Assembly: GCA_021789695.1 (NCBI GenBank)
Contig: JAJYJH010000019.1
Span: 1-35,387 of the forward strand
From: a bacterium
Lineage (GTDB): Bacteria > Elusimicrobiota > Elusimicrobia > Elusimicrobiales > UBA9959
Reading direction: 5' to 3'
Length of the DNA: 35,387 nt
Position 1 is the stretch's first letter. Every line of letters begins with the position of its first letter. This document shows positions 1-6,738 of this stretch, piece by piece. The notes under the pieces are model-generated. The model did not search any database and was not told the origin of the DNA. It worked only from the letters and a program-made list of their open reading frames with translations. The translations under genes and the position numbers were made by a program.

Positions 1-127
1 CGGCGACCACGCCGAGATGACCGTAGAGCTGATCTCGCCGATCGCCATGGAGAAGGGGTTGCGCTTCGCTATCCGCGAGGGCGGCCACACCGTGGGATCG
101 GGCGTCGTCAGCGAGATCATAGAGTAA
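1..127 (+). CDS. tuf: Elongation factor Tu, C-terminal end (partial)
   Basis: The window opens inside this gene; reading starts at base 2 and ends with TAA at 125-127. The 41 visible residues include [20 protein letters not shown] and end in [10 protein letters not shown], the conserved end of EF-Tu domain 3. EF-Tu carries aminoacyl-tRNA to the ribosome as a GTP complex. Only 3 nt separate its stop from rpsJ, so the two are almost certainly co-transcribed, as in the str-S10 arrangement of many bacteria. Confidence 0.95.
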   Translation, partial: GDHAEMTVELISPIAMEKGLRFAIREGGHTVGSGVVSEIIE

Positions 128-130
128 TAT

Positions 131-466
131 ATGGCTGAAAATAATACGGACTCAAAGGCCGGGACTCAGCGGATCCGCATCCGCCTGAACGCCTACGATT
201 ACAGGCTGATAGACCAGTCCACCGCTAAGATCATCGACACGGCCAAGCGGACCGGAGCGCTCATCGCGGGCCCGGTGTTGCTGCCGACGAGGATCAGGAA
301 GTATACGGTGAACAGGTCGGTGCATGTGGATAAGAAGTCGCGCGAGCAGTTCGAGATGCGCATCCACAAGCGCCTCATAGAACTGATCAGCCCTACTCAG
401 AAGACGGTGGACGAGTTGATGAAGCTCGATCTGCCCAGCGGCGTTGAAGTAGAGATAAAACTCTAA
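131..466 (+). CDS. rpsJ: 30S ribosomal protein S10
   Basis: A 111-residue S10. After a short polar N-terminal extension (about 12 residues) comes the hallmark [18 protein letters not shown], then [20 protein letters not shown] and a C-terminal [14 protein letters not shown]10 sits in the 30S head and in other bacteria also acts in NusB/NusE antitermination. There is no clear Shine-Dalgarno, and the 3-nt gap to tuf suggests translational coupling. In most bacteria rplC follows directly; here a strong terminator follows and rplC is 30.3 kb away. Confidence 0.98.
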   Translation: MAENNTDSKAGTQRIRIRLNAYDYRLIDQSTAKIIDTAKRTGALIAGPVLLPTRIRKYTVNRSVHVDKKSREQFEMRIHKRLIELISPTQKTVDELMKLDLPSGVEVEIKL

Positions 467-502
467 CTCGACACAGCTCAGCGGTTAGCTTGCTTTTGCC
501 AG

Positions 503-540
503 CCCTGGCGGCGCCCCCAAAGCGCCGCCAGGGTTTTGTT
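503..540 (+). terminator. Strong intrinsic terminator of tuf-rpsJ
   Basis: A perfect 12-bp stem (503-514 with 522-533) closes a 7-nt loop and is followed by TTTTGTTTT. It ends the tuf-rpsJ unit and physically separates S10 from the rest of the S10 operon. Confidence 0.95.
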
Positions 541-708
541 TTCGGCTTTTTTCAACGTGGAGCGGGTGAATGGCGGCGCATATGCGGCAGGCAACATCGC
601 TCCTTAGCCGCAAGGCCTGCCATGATCTTTTTATTGGGGTTATAACTAGCAGAAGGATAAACAAACAGAGGCTTGAGGGAAAGCCCCGCGGTTCCGTTTA
701 AGGGAGAT
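541..708. other. Intergenic stretch with no recognised gene
   Basis: No convincing ORF or RNA gene is seen. A promoter-like TTATAACT lies near 639-646 on the plus strand, and the stretch runs into the hairpin at 715-736, so a small plus-strand RNA is conceivable, but nothing else supports it. Confidence 0.3.
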
Positions 709-740
709 AAAAAACCGCCGCCCTTGCGGACGGCGGTTTA
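709..740 (-). terminator. Intrinsic terminator of the RRM protein gene
   Basis: On the minus strand CCGCCG and CGGCGG (715-720 / 731-736) form a stem with a 10-nt loop, flanked by AAA/TTT pairs and followed by TTTTTT (714-709). The T run on that side shows it serves the minus-strand RRM gene. Confidence 0.85.
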
Positions 741-760
741 AAACCGTTAAATGGTTTTTG

Positions 761-1087
761 TTACCAGCTGCGGTCGTAGCCGCCGCGGCCGCCGCGGTCA
801 CGGTTGCCGCCGCCGCGGTTGCCGCCGCCGGTGCGGGGTTCCATCGGGCGGGCTTCGTTGACGGTCAGCTTGCGGCCGTCGAAGTCGGTGCCGTCCAGCT
901 TAGAGATGGCCGCAACGGCCTCCTCGTCATTCGCCATTTCCACGAAGCCGAAGCCGCGGCTCTGGTTCGTGAACTTGTCGGTGATCAGCTTGGCGCTGGT
1001 GACCTGGCCGTGGGTGGTGAACAGGGCGTTCAACTCCTCCTCGGTGGTCTTGAAGGGCAGTCCGCCCACGTATATACGCTTGCTCAT
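761..1087 (-). CDS. RRM-domain RNA-binding protein with RGG-like tail
   Basis: 108 residues. A single RNA recognition motif spans about residues 3-80, with RNP2 (IYVGGLPF) near the start and RNP1 (RGFGFVEM) near residues 44-51. The tail after residue 85 is Gly/Arg/Asn rich (GGGNRGGGNRDRGGRGG). This matches the small glycine-rich RRM proteins of cyanobacteria and other bacteria, thought to bind RNA in stress or cold adaptation. The start is fixed by an AGGAG Shine-Dalgarno about 7 nt upstream. It has its own terminator and a long upstream leader. Its RNA targets cannot be inferred. Confidence 0.93.
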   Translation of the reverse strand: MSKRIYVGGLPFKTTEEELNALFTTHGQVTSAKLITDKFTNQSRGFGFVEMANDEEAVAAISKLDGTDFDGRKLTVNEARPMEPRTGGGNRGGGNRDRGGRGGYDRSW

Positions 1088-1311
1088 TGTTATTCTCCTA
1101 ATGACTATCTCAGCCTCGTCTCAATTCTCTTTCTCTATCTCTTCCGAACTGTCAGTTGGGAGAATTAGGCAAAAAAGTGTGAGTTCAGGTCTGACTACCT
1201 GTATAGTATGACATTTATCGGGCCGGCTGTACATGGGCACTATGGCCCCTAAGAGGTAGGTCCTGGGCCCCGGAGACGCTGCTCCCCCGTTTTCCGAACC
1301 GCCGCCGTGAA
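1088..1311 (-). promoter_or_regulatory. Long 5' region of the RRM gene
   Basis: This 224-nt gap between the FkbM-type gene and the RRM gene must hold the RRM promoter. A possible -10 (TACTAT or TATACA on the minus strand, about 1199-1208) would give a leader near 110 nt, of the kind seen for cold-regulated RNA-binding protein genes. The plus strand at 1275-1286 carries GACGCTGCTCCC, shared with sites at 2416 and 5234. Confidence 0.4.
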
Positions 1312-2385
1312 CTAGGGCACCGCGTACAGGACGGTTTCGCAGGCCACGGGCTGGTGCTGGCGCAGGTAGAAATGGTAGTCCGGGACCAGCGCGCTGATGA
1401 ACAGCGGGATCTCGAACAGGTCGCCGGGCCTGTGGTAGACGCAAACGGCGAGCGTGGGGCGGTTGCGTTTGATGGCGGCGGCCGCGCCCTTGAGGGCCTC
1501 CAGCTCGGCGCCCTCTATATCGAGTTTTATGAAGGTCGCATCGGGGGCAGCGCGGTCTATGGTCTCCGCCTCTACAGAGGTCTCCCCACCGGCCGACACG
1601 GCCGAGGCCGAGGTGCCGTGCCGCACGGCGAAGGGCAGCGCGGCTGGCGCGCTCCACAGGCCTTTGTTGTGCACGCTCACGCCGCGCAGGGCGCGCTTCT
1701 CCACGGTGGCCTTTAGTGTGGCGGCGTTCCGCGGTTCCGGCTCGAAGGCGCAGTACCGGGCGTAGGCGCCGCCGGTGAGGCGCAGGAAGGTGAGCAGTGT
1801 GTCGCCGGTGTAGGCACCGCCGTCCACGAACACCTCGCTGCGCGAAAGTTTCACTATTTCGCGGGGGAAATACTGCTCCTTGCGCCACACGGCGGCGAGC
1901 GGCTCCCCGGCGGCGCCCAGCTTGGCGGCAAGGAAGGCCTCGAAAGTGTCGCGAGAGAGACCATCGGCCAGAAGGCCGTAGGCCGCGTCGAACCGCGCCT
2001 TGCGGCCTTCCAGCCAGGCCCTGTCGATGGCGTTATTCAGCAGCTCGCCCATCACGTCGAAGAAGAAGACTCGGGCCGCGTTTACGCCCAGACGCGCCAG
2101 CTTCTTCCTGGCCAGGCTGGCGTTGGCGAAGGCTATTACTACTGCGAACTTCGGGAACCGGCGGCTGACCTCAGCGAAGTCAACGGCTTCGCCGGAGGAG
2201 GTGAAGCCGTCGTCGGTGAACACAGCGGCCGGCGCGTGTCCTCGGCGCTTCAGGTATTCGCGCACGTAGGGCGCGTACCAGCCGTCGCCGTACAGCACTA
2301 AAGGCAGGCCGGAGGCGCCCAACCGCCGGATGTCCTCTTGCGCCCCGCCGTGGCTTGTCGGAAGCCTGTTCCAGAAAGTGTCCAC
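1312..2385 (-). CDS. FkbM-family methyltransferase
   Basis: 357 residues. The C-terminal half is a SAM-dependent FkbM-type methyltransferase: motif I VFVDGGAYTGDTLLTF (about residue 185), the acidic CAFEPEPRN, FIKLDIEGAELEALKGA and LAVCVYHRPGDLFEIP. The N-terminal about 130 residues contain LVLYGDGWYAPYVREYLKRRG and resemble a Rossmann-like nucleotide-sugar-associated domain often fused to FkbM. Such enzymes O-methylate sugars or secondary metabolites; the substrate is unknown. The GTG start at 2385 lies exactly 7 nt after a TAAAAT -10, predicting a leaderless message. Confidence 0.88.
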   Translation of the reverse strand: MDTFWNRLPTSHGGAQEDIRRLGASGLPLVLYGDGWYAPYVREYLKRRGHAPAAVFTDDGFTSSGEAVDFAEVSRRFPKFAVVIAFANASLARKKLARLGVNAARVFFFDVMGELLNNAIDRAWLEGRKARFDAAYGLLADGLSRDTFEAFLAAKLGAAGEPLAAVWRKEQYFPREIVKLSRSEVFVDGGAYTGDTLLTFLRLTGGAYARYCAFEPEPRNAATLKATVEKRALRGVSVHNKGLWSAPAALPFAVRHGTSASAVSAGGETSVEAETIDRAAPDATFIKLDIEGAELEALKGAAAAIKRNRPTLAVCVYHRPGDLFEIPLFISALVPDYHFYLRQHQPVACETVLYAVP

Positions 2386-2391
2386 CCGACT

Positions 2392-2402
2392 ATTTTACAA
2401 TA
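2392..2402 (-). promoter_or_regulatory. -10 promoter, leaderless FkbM-type gene
   Basis: Minus-strand ATTGTAAAAT: the hexamer TAAAAT (2397-2392) has a TG one base upstream. The predicted start of transcription is the first base of the GTG start codon at 2385. Confidence 0.7.
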
Positions 2403-2415
2403 GTACGATAGGCAC

Positions 2416-2442
2416 AATAGGGACGCTGCTTCCTGTTCTTCC
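2416..2442 (+). repeat. Dispersed REP-like element, copy 2
   Basis: TAGGGACGCTGCT (2418-2430) followed by TCCT and CTTCC matches the element at 5234. It lies between two divergent genes. Confidence 0.5.
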
Positions 2443-2460
2443 AAACTGCCGCCGCGAGGC

Positions 2461-2484
2461 CTGGAGTTCCAGTTTTGATAGAAT
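2461..2484 (+). promoter_or_regulatory. Hairpin + TTTTG-A-TAGAAT promoter, leaderless TfoX gene
   Basis: CTGG-AGTT-CCAG (2461-2472) is followed at once by TTTTG and the -10 TAGAAT (2479-2484). The ATG at 2491 is 7 nt after the last T, so transcription should start on its A. Confidence 0.7.
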
Positions 2485-2490
2485 TGGACT

Positions 2491-2809
2491 ATGGGTACTT
2501 TCAGGGAGGCCATAGAGTCCCTGCGAGACGCGCGTGCTGGTGCAGGAGGTGAACTCCCGGCCGATGCTTGGGAAGTACTGCGTCTACGGCGCGGGGCGGG
2601 TGTTCTGGATGGTTCGCGACGGTACGCTGTTCCTCAAGACTGCGCCGGAGACGCTGCGCCCGTTCGAGGACAGGGATCCCCGCGTCTATCCGGGCAGCAA
2701 GAACACCTGCCAGGATAACGCGGCCTGGCTGGAGGACAGGGAGAAGTTGGCCGAGGCGGTGGCCTGTACGCTGGCCCGCCTGCCGGAGAAGAAGGCCCGT
2801 AAGAAATAA
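2491..2809 (+). pseudogene. TfoX N-terminal-domain protein, frameshifted
   Basis: The main frame (from about 2531 to 2809) encodes VNSRPMLGKYCVYGAGRVFW, then VRDGTLFLK and a Lys/Arg-rich tail, which matches the TfoX/Sxy N-terminal domain. No good start exists in that frame: only a GTG at 2534 without Shine-Dalgarno, with a stop at 2513 upstream. The promoter-linked ATG at 2491 opens another frame reading MGTFREAIESLRD, a fitting first helix. Skipping one base near 2530-2533, in a CGCGCG run, joins the two into a roughly 105-residue protein. This is a 1-nt insertion, a sequencing error, or much less likely programmed frameshifting. TfoX-domain proteins include competence regulators, but small single-domain members are of unknown function. 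Confidence 0.75.
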
Positions 2810-2840
2810 GGCCGGCCCCGTTGCCACAAGGATAAATCGT

Positions 2841-3176
2841 ATGACGGAATTCATCAATTGCGTGAGTTATGGCCTGGGCGGCGCGTTCCTGCTTAATGCG
2901 GTGCCGCATCTGGCGAGCGGCACCCGCGGCGAGGCTTTTCAGACGCCGTTCGCCAGTCCCCCGGGGAAAGGGCTTTCTTCAAACGCCGTTAACGTGGTGT
3001 GGGGGATAGCGAACCTGCTCTTTGCCTACCTGCTGGTGCTCAGGGTGGGCGTCTTCAACGCGCGCAGCGGCAGGCATATCGTTTCATTGTTCGCGGGCTT
3101 TTTCTTGAGCGGCCTTATTAACGCAAAGCACTTTGGTCCGCTTCATGGCGGGGAAAATGGGAGAGCAAAAAGTTGA
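2841..3176 (+). CDS. Small integral membrane protein
   Basis: 111 residues beginning MTEFINCVSYGLGG, with AAGGA about 8 nt upstream of the ATG. Three hydrophobic segments are visible: about residues 5-25, 50-71 and 83-102. The motif NAVPHLASGTRGEAFQTPF followed by a PPGKGLSSNAVNVVWG stretch resembles a conserved but uncharacterised family of small membrane proteins. It lies 31 nt after the TfoX-like gene, probably in the same transcript, and is followed by an intrinsic terminator. No function is assigned. Confidence 0.8.
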   Translation: MTEFINCVSYGLGGAFLLNAVPHLASGTRGEAFQTPFASPPGKGLSSNAVNVVWGIANLLFAYLLVLRVGVFNARSGRHIVSLFAGFFLSGLINAKHFGPLHGGENGRAKS

Positions 3177-3230
3177 ATACAACCCGAAGATTTTGGGCTT
3201 TTGGGAGGAGGTCCCGGGACCATAGGGCCT

Positions 3231-3250
3231 ATGTCCTGAGGGACATTTTT
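3231..3250 (+). terminator. Intrinsic terminator
   Basis: ATGTCC-TGAG-GGACAT hairpin followed by TTTT, 54 nt after the small membrane protein gene. Confidence 0.75.
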
Positions 3251-3298
3251 CACGCGGTCCAGGGACTTTATGCTCTATGTCTCCGTGGCGGGTTCGGC

Positions 3299-3304
3299 TA
3301 GAAT
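3299..3304 (+). promoter_or_regulatory. -10 element of the Tyr/Gly-repeat protein gene
   Basis: TAGAAT at 3299-3304. The predicted leader is about 40 nt, with AGGGG upstream of the ATG at 3351. Confidence 0.55.
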
Positions 3305-3350
3305 ATCTTATCAATATCTCCGGGAAGCCGGAAAACCAGGGGTGCGTTTA

Positions 3351-5237
3351 ATGAAAAAGACAATCCGCGCGGTGGCGTTGGTTCCTTCCCTTTTAGTGGC
3401 CTCGAGTATGGCCTTTGCGTCCGACGGGGCTGCCCTGCAGTTGTCGGACGTTAACGACAGTCTTCGGCAAAGCGTTCAAGAACAGAAAGACTTTCACGCT
3501 CAACCCGGGCAGCAGCCGCGTCCGGGCTGGCAGCCCGGTCATCCCGGCCAGCCTATTCAGCCGGGACCGCATCCGCAGCCTTTCCCCGGCCCCCAGCCGT
3601 ACCCTCCTCCTCCGCCGCCGCAGCCATGGCCTCAGCCGCATCCCCAGCCGCCCGCGCCGGTGGATACCGCACAGGCTTATAATGACGGTATAAGGGATGG
3701 CGCACAGAGAGGCACGTGGGAAGGAGGGCAGCAGGGCTACTCCGACGGCGTAAATGCCGGAGAGATGGATGGGCGCAGGAGAGGGACCGACGACGCCGAT
3801 ACCGCTGGCCGGCAGGCTGGCTATAATGACGGTTACAACGTAGATCAGTCCGCGGCAACGCAGAAAGGTAACTCCGACGGCCAGAACACCGGAGCCGCCA
3901 ATGGCGCCGCGGCCGGTCAGAAGCGCTGCTACGATGAGGGCTATACCAGCGGCTACAATCCAGCGTATGCCGCCGCGAAGCAGGCGGGCGAGCAGGACGC
4001 CGTTTCCTACAACGCCGGTTTCGCCAAAGGGCAGACCGACGCGGCCGTCACCGAGGCGCATAACGGTCAGAAGGCCGGCTATCAGGCCGGGTTCAGCCAG
4101 CGCGAAACCGAGCTTCAGGGGTCCCTCGCCGGCATGCCCGCCGCGAAAGCCGTCTTCGCCGGCAGCGACCTGACCCGGGGCGAGCTGACGGGCCTTCCCA
4201 TAGAACTGGTTCGCAACGGGTATTCTACTCCGCAGGAGCAGCAAGCCTATCAGCAAGGTTATCAGCAGGGCTACCGCAACGCCTATCAGCAGGCGTACGA
4301 TAACGCCAAGTTGCAGGGGTATAATGAGAGATATCAGAACGCCTATAGTCAGGCCTATAACGCCCAGTATTCTATCAGTTACGGGAACGGCTATACCGAA
4401 GGAAAAGATAAGGGTTATCAGGAAGCTTATAACTCGGCTTATAACTCGGCTTATAACGAGTCCTACGGTCGTTACAGCAAGATGGAATACTCCGACCGGA
4501 GGGCCCAGGGCCTAAGCGAGGGGAAGGCCGCCGGCCAGAAGGACGGCTTTGCGGCCGGCAGTGCCGAGCAGGCGAAGCGCGGCTACAACGACGGCTACCA
4601 GAAAAAGGCGGCCGAGGTGTATCCCGGCGCGTTCACCGCCGGCAAGCAGGCCGGCGTAGCCGCGGCCGACAAGTATTACCACGAGAACGCCGTGCTGAAG
4701 GTCTCCGGCATCGGGTTTTACGACGAGAACGGCAACGGCAAGTTCGAGGCCGACGAGAACGTCATGATGAAGGCCGAGATAAGCAACTACGGCTTCCAGC
4801 CGTCGGACGCGGTTTCCATAACTGTAAAGAGCGAGCGCGGGGAGATAACCCTGGTGCCCAACCTGCAGGCGGCGGGTGTGGGCGGCCGGGCGAAGACAGC
4901 GGTGAACCTCGCCGTCGGCAAGCTCTACGACGTAGTCGCGCCGGACGCGGACACCCTTTACGTGACCTTCTCGCTGAAGGGCCAGCCGGTCGGCGATTAC
5001 CAGCAGGCGTACGCGCGGACCAACGCCAACAAGGTCGGGGTGGTGGGCAAGGACGGCGCCGATGTAACGAAGAAGGCCACCTGGTTCTTCCCAGGCAAAA
5101 TCACGTCGCTCAACCGGGGCGACAAGGTGATCATAACCGCCCAGCAGGGGAGTTATTACAAGGTCCGCAAGTCCGACGTGGCCGCCGGCAGCTGGACTGA
5201 GGGCTACATCAAGAGCGACAAACTCAGCCTTCAGTAG
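3351..5237 (+). CDS. Secreted Tyr/Gly-repeat protein with SH3-like end
   Basis: 628 residues from the ATG at 3351 (AGGGG upstream). A Sec signal peptide covers residues 1-24 (cleavage after AFA). A Pro-rich linker, rich in Q/P/H, covers about 51-104. Residues about 107-250 and 297-440 are built of short repeats of the types YNDGxxxG and AYxxGYxxGY, with Tyr or Gly every 3-4 residues. An unrepeated stretch (about 255-293) divides them. Residues 456-469 (FYDENGNGKFEADE) look like a Ca-binding dockerin/EF-hand loop at the edge of a beta-rich domain (about 446-560). The last about 50 residues resemble a variant SH3 domain. The repeats suggest a long helical surface or periplasmic rod. I recognise no named family. 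Confidence 0.85.
   Translation: MKKTIRAVALVPSLLVASSMAFASDGAALQLSDVNDSLRQSVQEQKDFHAQPGQQPRPGWQPGHPGQPIQPGPHPQPFPGPQPYPPPPPPQPWPQPHPQPPAPVDTAQAYNDGIRDGAQRGTWEGGQQGYSDGVNAGEMDGRRRGTDDADTAGRQAGYNDGYNVDQSAATQKGNSDGQNTGAANGAAAGQKRCYDEGYTSGYNPAYAAAKQAGEQDAVSYNAGFAKGQTDAAVTEAHNGQKAGYQAGFSQRETELQGSLAGMPAAKAVFAGSDLTRGELTGLPIELVRNGYSTPQEQQAYQQGYQQGYRNAYQQAYDNAKLQGYNERYQNAYSQAYNAQYSISYGNGYTEGKDKGYQEAYNSAYNSAYNESYGRYSKMEYSDRRAQGLSEGKAAGQKDGFAAGSAEQAKRGYNDGYQKKAAEVYPGAFTAGKQAGVAAADKYYHENAVLKVSGIGFYDENGNGKFEADENVMMKAEISNYGFQPSDAVSITVKSERGEITLVPNLQAAGVGGRAKTAVNLAVGKLYDVVAPDADTLYVTFSLKGQPVGDYQQAYARTNANKVGVVGKDGADVTKKATWFFPGKITSLNRGDKVIITAQQGSYYKVRKSDVAAGSWTEGYIKSDKLSLQ
4434..4463 (+). repeat. 12-bp tandem repeat inside the repeat protein
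   Basis: Two identical copies of GCTTATAACTCG and a third ending GAG encode (A-Y-N-S)n. Near-identity at the DNA level points to recent slippage or expansion of the protein repeat. Confidence 0.8.
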
Positions 5238-5260
5238 GGACGCTGCTCCCTAACTTCCTG
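5234..5260 (+). repeat. Dispersed REP-like element, copy 1
   Basis: TAGGGA-CGCTGC-TCCCTA is a perfect 6-bp hairpin, followed by AACTTCC. The 13-mer TAGGGACGCTGCT recurs at 2418 followed by TCC, and GACGCTGCTCCC recurs at 1275. All are in intergenic DNA. Confidence 0.5.
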
Positions 5261-5262
5261 AC

Positions 5263-5293
5263 AGAACCGCCGGGCCGCCCCGGCGGTTCTGTT
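5263..5293 (+). terminator. Terminator-like hairpin after the repeat protein gene
   Basis: Perfect 12-bp stem (5263-5274 / 5279-5290) with a 4-nt loop, followed by a poor T tract (GTTC). It probably ends the repeat-protein transcript. Confidence 0.65.
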
Positions 5294-5333
5294 CATCGCG
5301 GCAAAATATAAGAGCGTGCCCGTTCATGCCTAA

Positions 5334-5358
5334 GGGGACGCTCAACTTAGCCGTCCCC
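5334..5358 (+). repeat. GGGGACG inverted repeat
   Basis: GGGGACG (5334-5340) and CGTCCCC (5352-5358) form a 7-bp stem. It shares the GGGACGCT core with the element at 5234. A 40-codon ORF starts at 5326 but has no Shine-Dalgarno and no recognisable product. Confidence 0.45.
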
Positions 5359-5460
5359 ATGCTCAAATTCGAGCGCATGGCGAGCGGCATGGACGAGAGT
5401 TTCCTGATAACTAAGTCGTGTGCCAGGCTGCGCAAGCCGGAGGTTTGAGAGGGGGCGTGT

Positions 5461-5856
5461 TCATGAAGCCCGGGGGCTGGGTTCGCGCCGGCACAGGAGG
5501 GCGTTTACGGCGTCCAGCAGCTCTTCCTTGCTGAATGGCTTGACCAGGAAATGTAACGCGCCAAACGCCCGCGCCCGCCGTATCTCCGTGTCGAAAGCCT
5601 TGGCCGACATAATCATCACCTTCACACCGGCGAGGGCCGGGTCGGAGGTGATGCGGTTGCAGAGCTCCAGGCCGCTGATGCCCGGCAACATGATATCCGC
5701 TATGACCAGTTTCGGAGATGTCTGTCCTATCAGTGAGAGGGCGTTGCGCGAATCTGGCACGAGCCGCACGGAGAAGCCGCTGTGCTCCAGCACGTTGCGC
5801 GTGAGTTCCCCCACCAGCTTGTCGTCATCGACTACGATTATATCGGTCTTGTCCAT
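5461..5856 (-). CDS. Stand-alone response regulator (receiver only)
   Basis: 131 residues from the ATG at 5856, chosen because GAAGGA lies just upstream; an in-frame ATG at 5883 has no such site. It is a complete receiver domain: acidic pair D10/D11, phosphoacceptor D54 in VIADIMLPG, a Ser in the MIMSAKA strand, and the Lys in FLVKPFSKEE. No output domain is present, so it would signal by protein interaction, as CheY or Spo0F do. No histidine kinase is adjacent; the nearest is about 19 kb away. Confidence 0.93.
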   Translation of the reverse strand: MDKTDIIVVDDDKLVGELTRNVLEHSGFSVRLVPDSRNALSLIGQTSPKLVIADIMLPGISGLELCNRITSDPALAGVKVMIMSAKAFDTEIRRARAFGALHFLVKPFSKEELLDAVNALLCRREPSPRAS

Positions 5857-5883
5857 GTCCTTCGCCTTTAAAATAGGGTACAT

Positions 5884-6051
5884 AATTTCAGAGCGGTAGA
5901 GGAAAGCAGCCTGTTACGGTTTCGCCGGGGAGAACCGGATTTTCCACGCCGCCGGGCTTTATGTGCCCGTCTCAGGCCATTACGGAGAGACCAGGAACGA
6001 TTCCGCCGCCCCCGCGTCTTCCTTAATTCCTGAAGGCTTTAGGGGGGCGCG
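5884..6051. other. Intergenic region between divergent genes
   Basis: No ORF is supported. A small hairpin CGGGC-TTTATGT-GCCCG lies at about 5952-5968. The region must hold the response-regulator promoter (minus strand), whose -10 is not clear; TATTTT near 5872 is a candidate. Confidence 0.3.
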
Positions 6052-6063
6052 TTTTTGTAGAAT
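6052..6063 (+). promoter_or_regulatory. TTTTGTAGAAT promoter, near-leaderless DTW gene
   Basis: Extended -10 with hexamer TAGAAT at 6058-6063. The predicted transcript start is near 6070, 2-3 nt before the ATG at 6073 and downstream of the in-frame ATG at 6067. Confidence 0.7.
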
Positions 6064-6072
6064 TGTATGCGT

Positions 6073-6738
6073 ATGGACGCGCCGGCGGCCGTAAATTATA
6101 GGGAATACTGCTACGCCTGCCGCAGGGCGAAGGTGAACTGCCTGTGCGGCAGCATAAGGCCTTTTGCCACGCGGATGCGCTTCGTGATACTGATGCACAG
6201 CGAGGAGGCGCGCAATCAGAAGACCGGCACAGGGCGCCTTGCCAGGCTTTGCCTGGAGAATTCCGAGCTGCTGGTCGGCGCCGACTTTTCGAACGACGCG
6301 CGGGTGAACGCACTGTTAGCCGACCCTTCGTACTTCCCTTTCGTGCTGTATCCCGGCCCGACCGCGGTGAACTTCGCAGGGCTTGGCGAAAGCGCCTTGC
6401 CGCCCGGCAAGACCATCCTGATCTTCGTGATAGACGGCACCTGGCGCACCGCCAGGAGTCTGCTGAACAAGAGCCGCAACGTCCGCGGCCTGCCGCGCAT
6501 CTCTTTCTCGCGCGCCTACCTTTCCCAGTTCGCCATCAAGCGCCAGCCCCAGCCGCATTGCGTCTCCACCATAGAGGCGGTATATCACCTTTGCGGGGAG
6601 GCCGAGGAGGCCGGGCGCGAAGAGCTGGGCCTGAAAGCGGAGGTGTTGATGACGGTCTTCAGGAAACTGGTGGACATCCAGTTGCGCTACAGCAGGGAGC
6701 ATCATCACAGGCGCGAGGAGAACGGGCGCGGCGGTTAG
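6073..6738 (+). CDS. tapT: DTW-domain tRNA-uridine aminocarboxypropyltransferase
   Basis: 221 residues from the ATG at 6073; an ATG at 6067 would lie before the predicted transcript start. It has the DTW-family N-terminal cysteine cluster (CYACRRAKVNCLCG), HSEEARNQKTGTGRLARL, the signature DGTWRTAR that names the family (usually DxTW), and STIEAVYHLCGE. Family members (TapT/YfiP) transfer the 3-amino-3-carboxypropyl group of SAM to uridine in tRNA (acp3U, position 47 in E. coli). The family call is firm; the exact tRNA position is inferred. Its stop overlaps the convergent nudC stop by 4 nt. Confidence 0.85.
   Translation: MDAPAAVNYREYCYACRRAKVNCLCGSIRPFATRMRFVILMHSEEARNQKTGTGRLARLCLENSELLVGADFSNDARVNALLADPSYFPFVLYPGPTAVNFAGLGESALPPGKTILIFVIDGTWRTARSLLNKSRNVRGLPRISFSRAYLSQFAIKRQPQPHCVSTIEAVYHLCGEAEEAGREELGLKAEVLMTVFRKLVDIQLRYSREHHHRREENGRGG

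Noticed and set aside
758-1168. Ala/Val-rich plus-strand ORF opposite the RRM gene
   Set aside because: It is the complement of the Gly/Arg-rich tail codons; the minus strand has RNP1/RNP2 and a ribosome site.
3177-3298. Riboswitch before the Tyr/Gly-repeat gene
   Set aside because: The paired segments here form a plain terminator hairpin lying upstream of the promoter at 3299, so they are not in the leader.
5326-5448. 40-codon ORF starting MPKGTLNLAVPMLK
   Set aside because: No Shine-Dalgarno, no promoter at the right distance, it starts within a repeat element, and the product is not recognised.
6067-6069. ATG at 6067 as start of the DTW gene
   Set aside because: It lies only 4 nt after the -10 hexamer, upstream of the expected transcript start; the ATG at 6073 fits.
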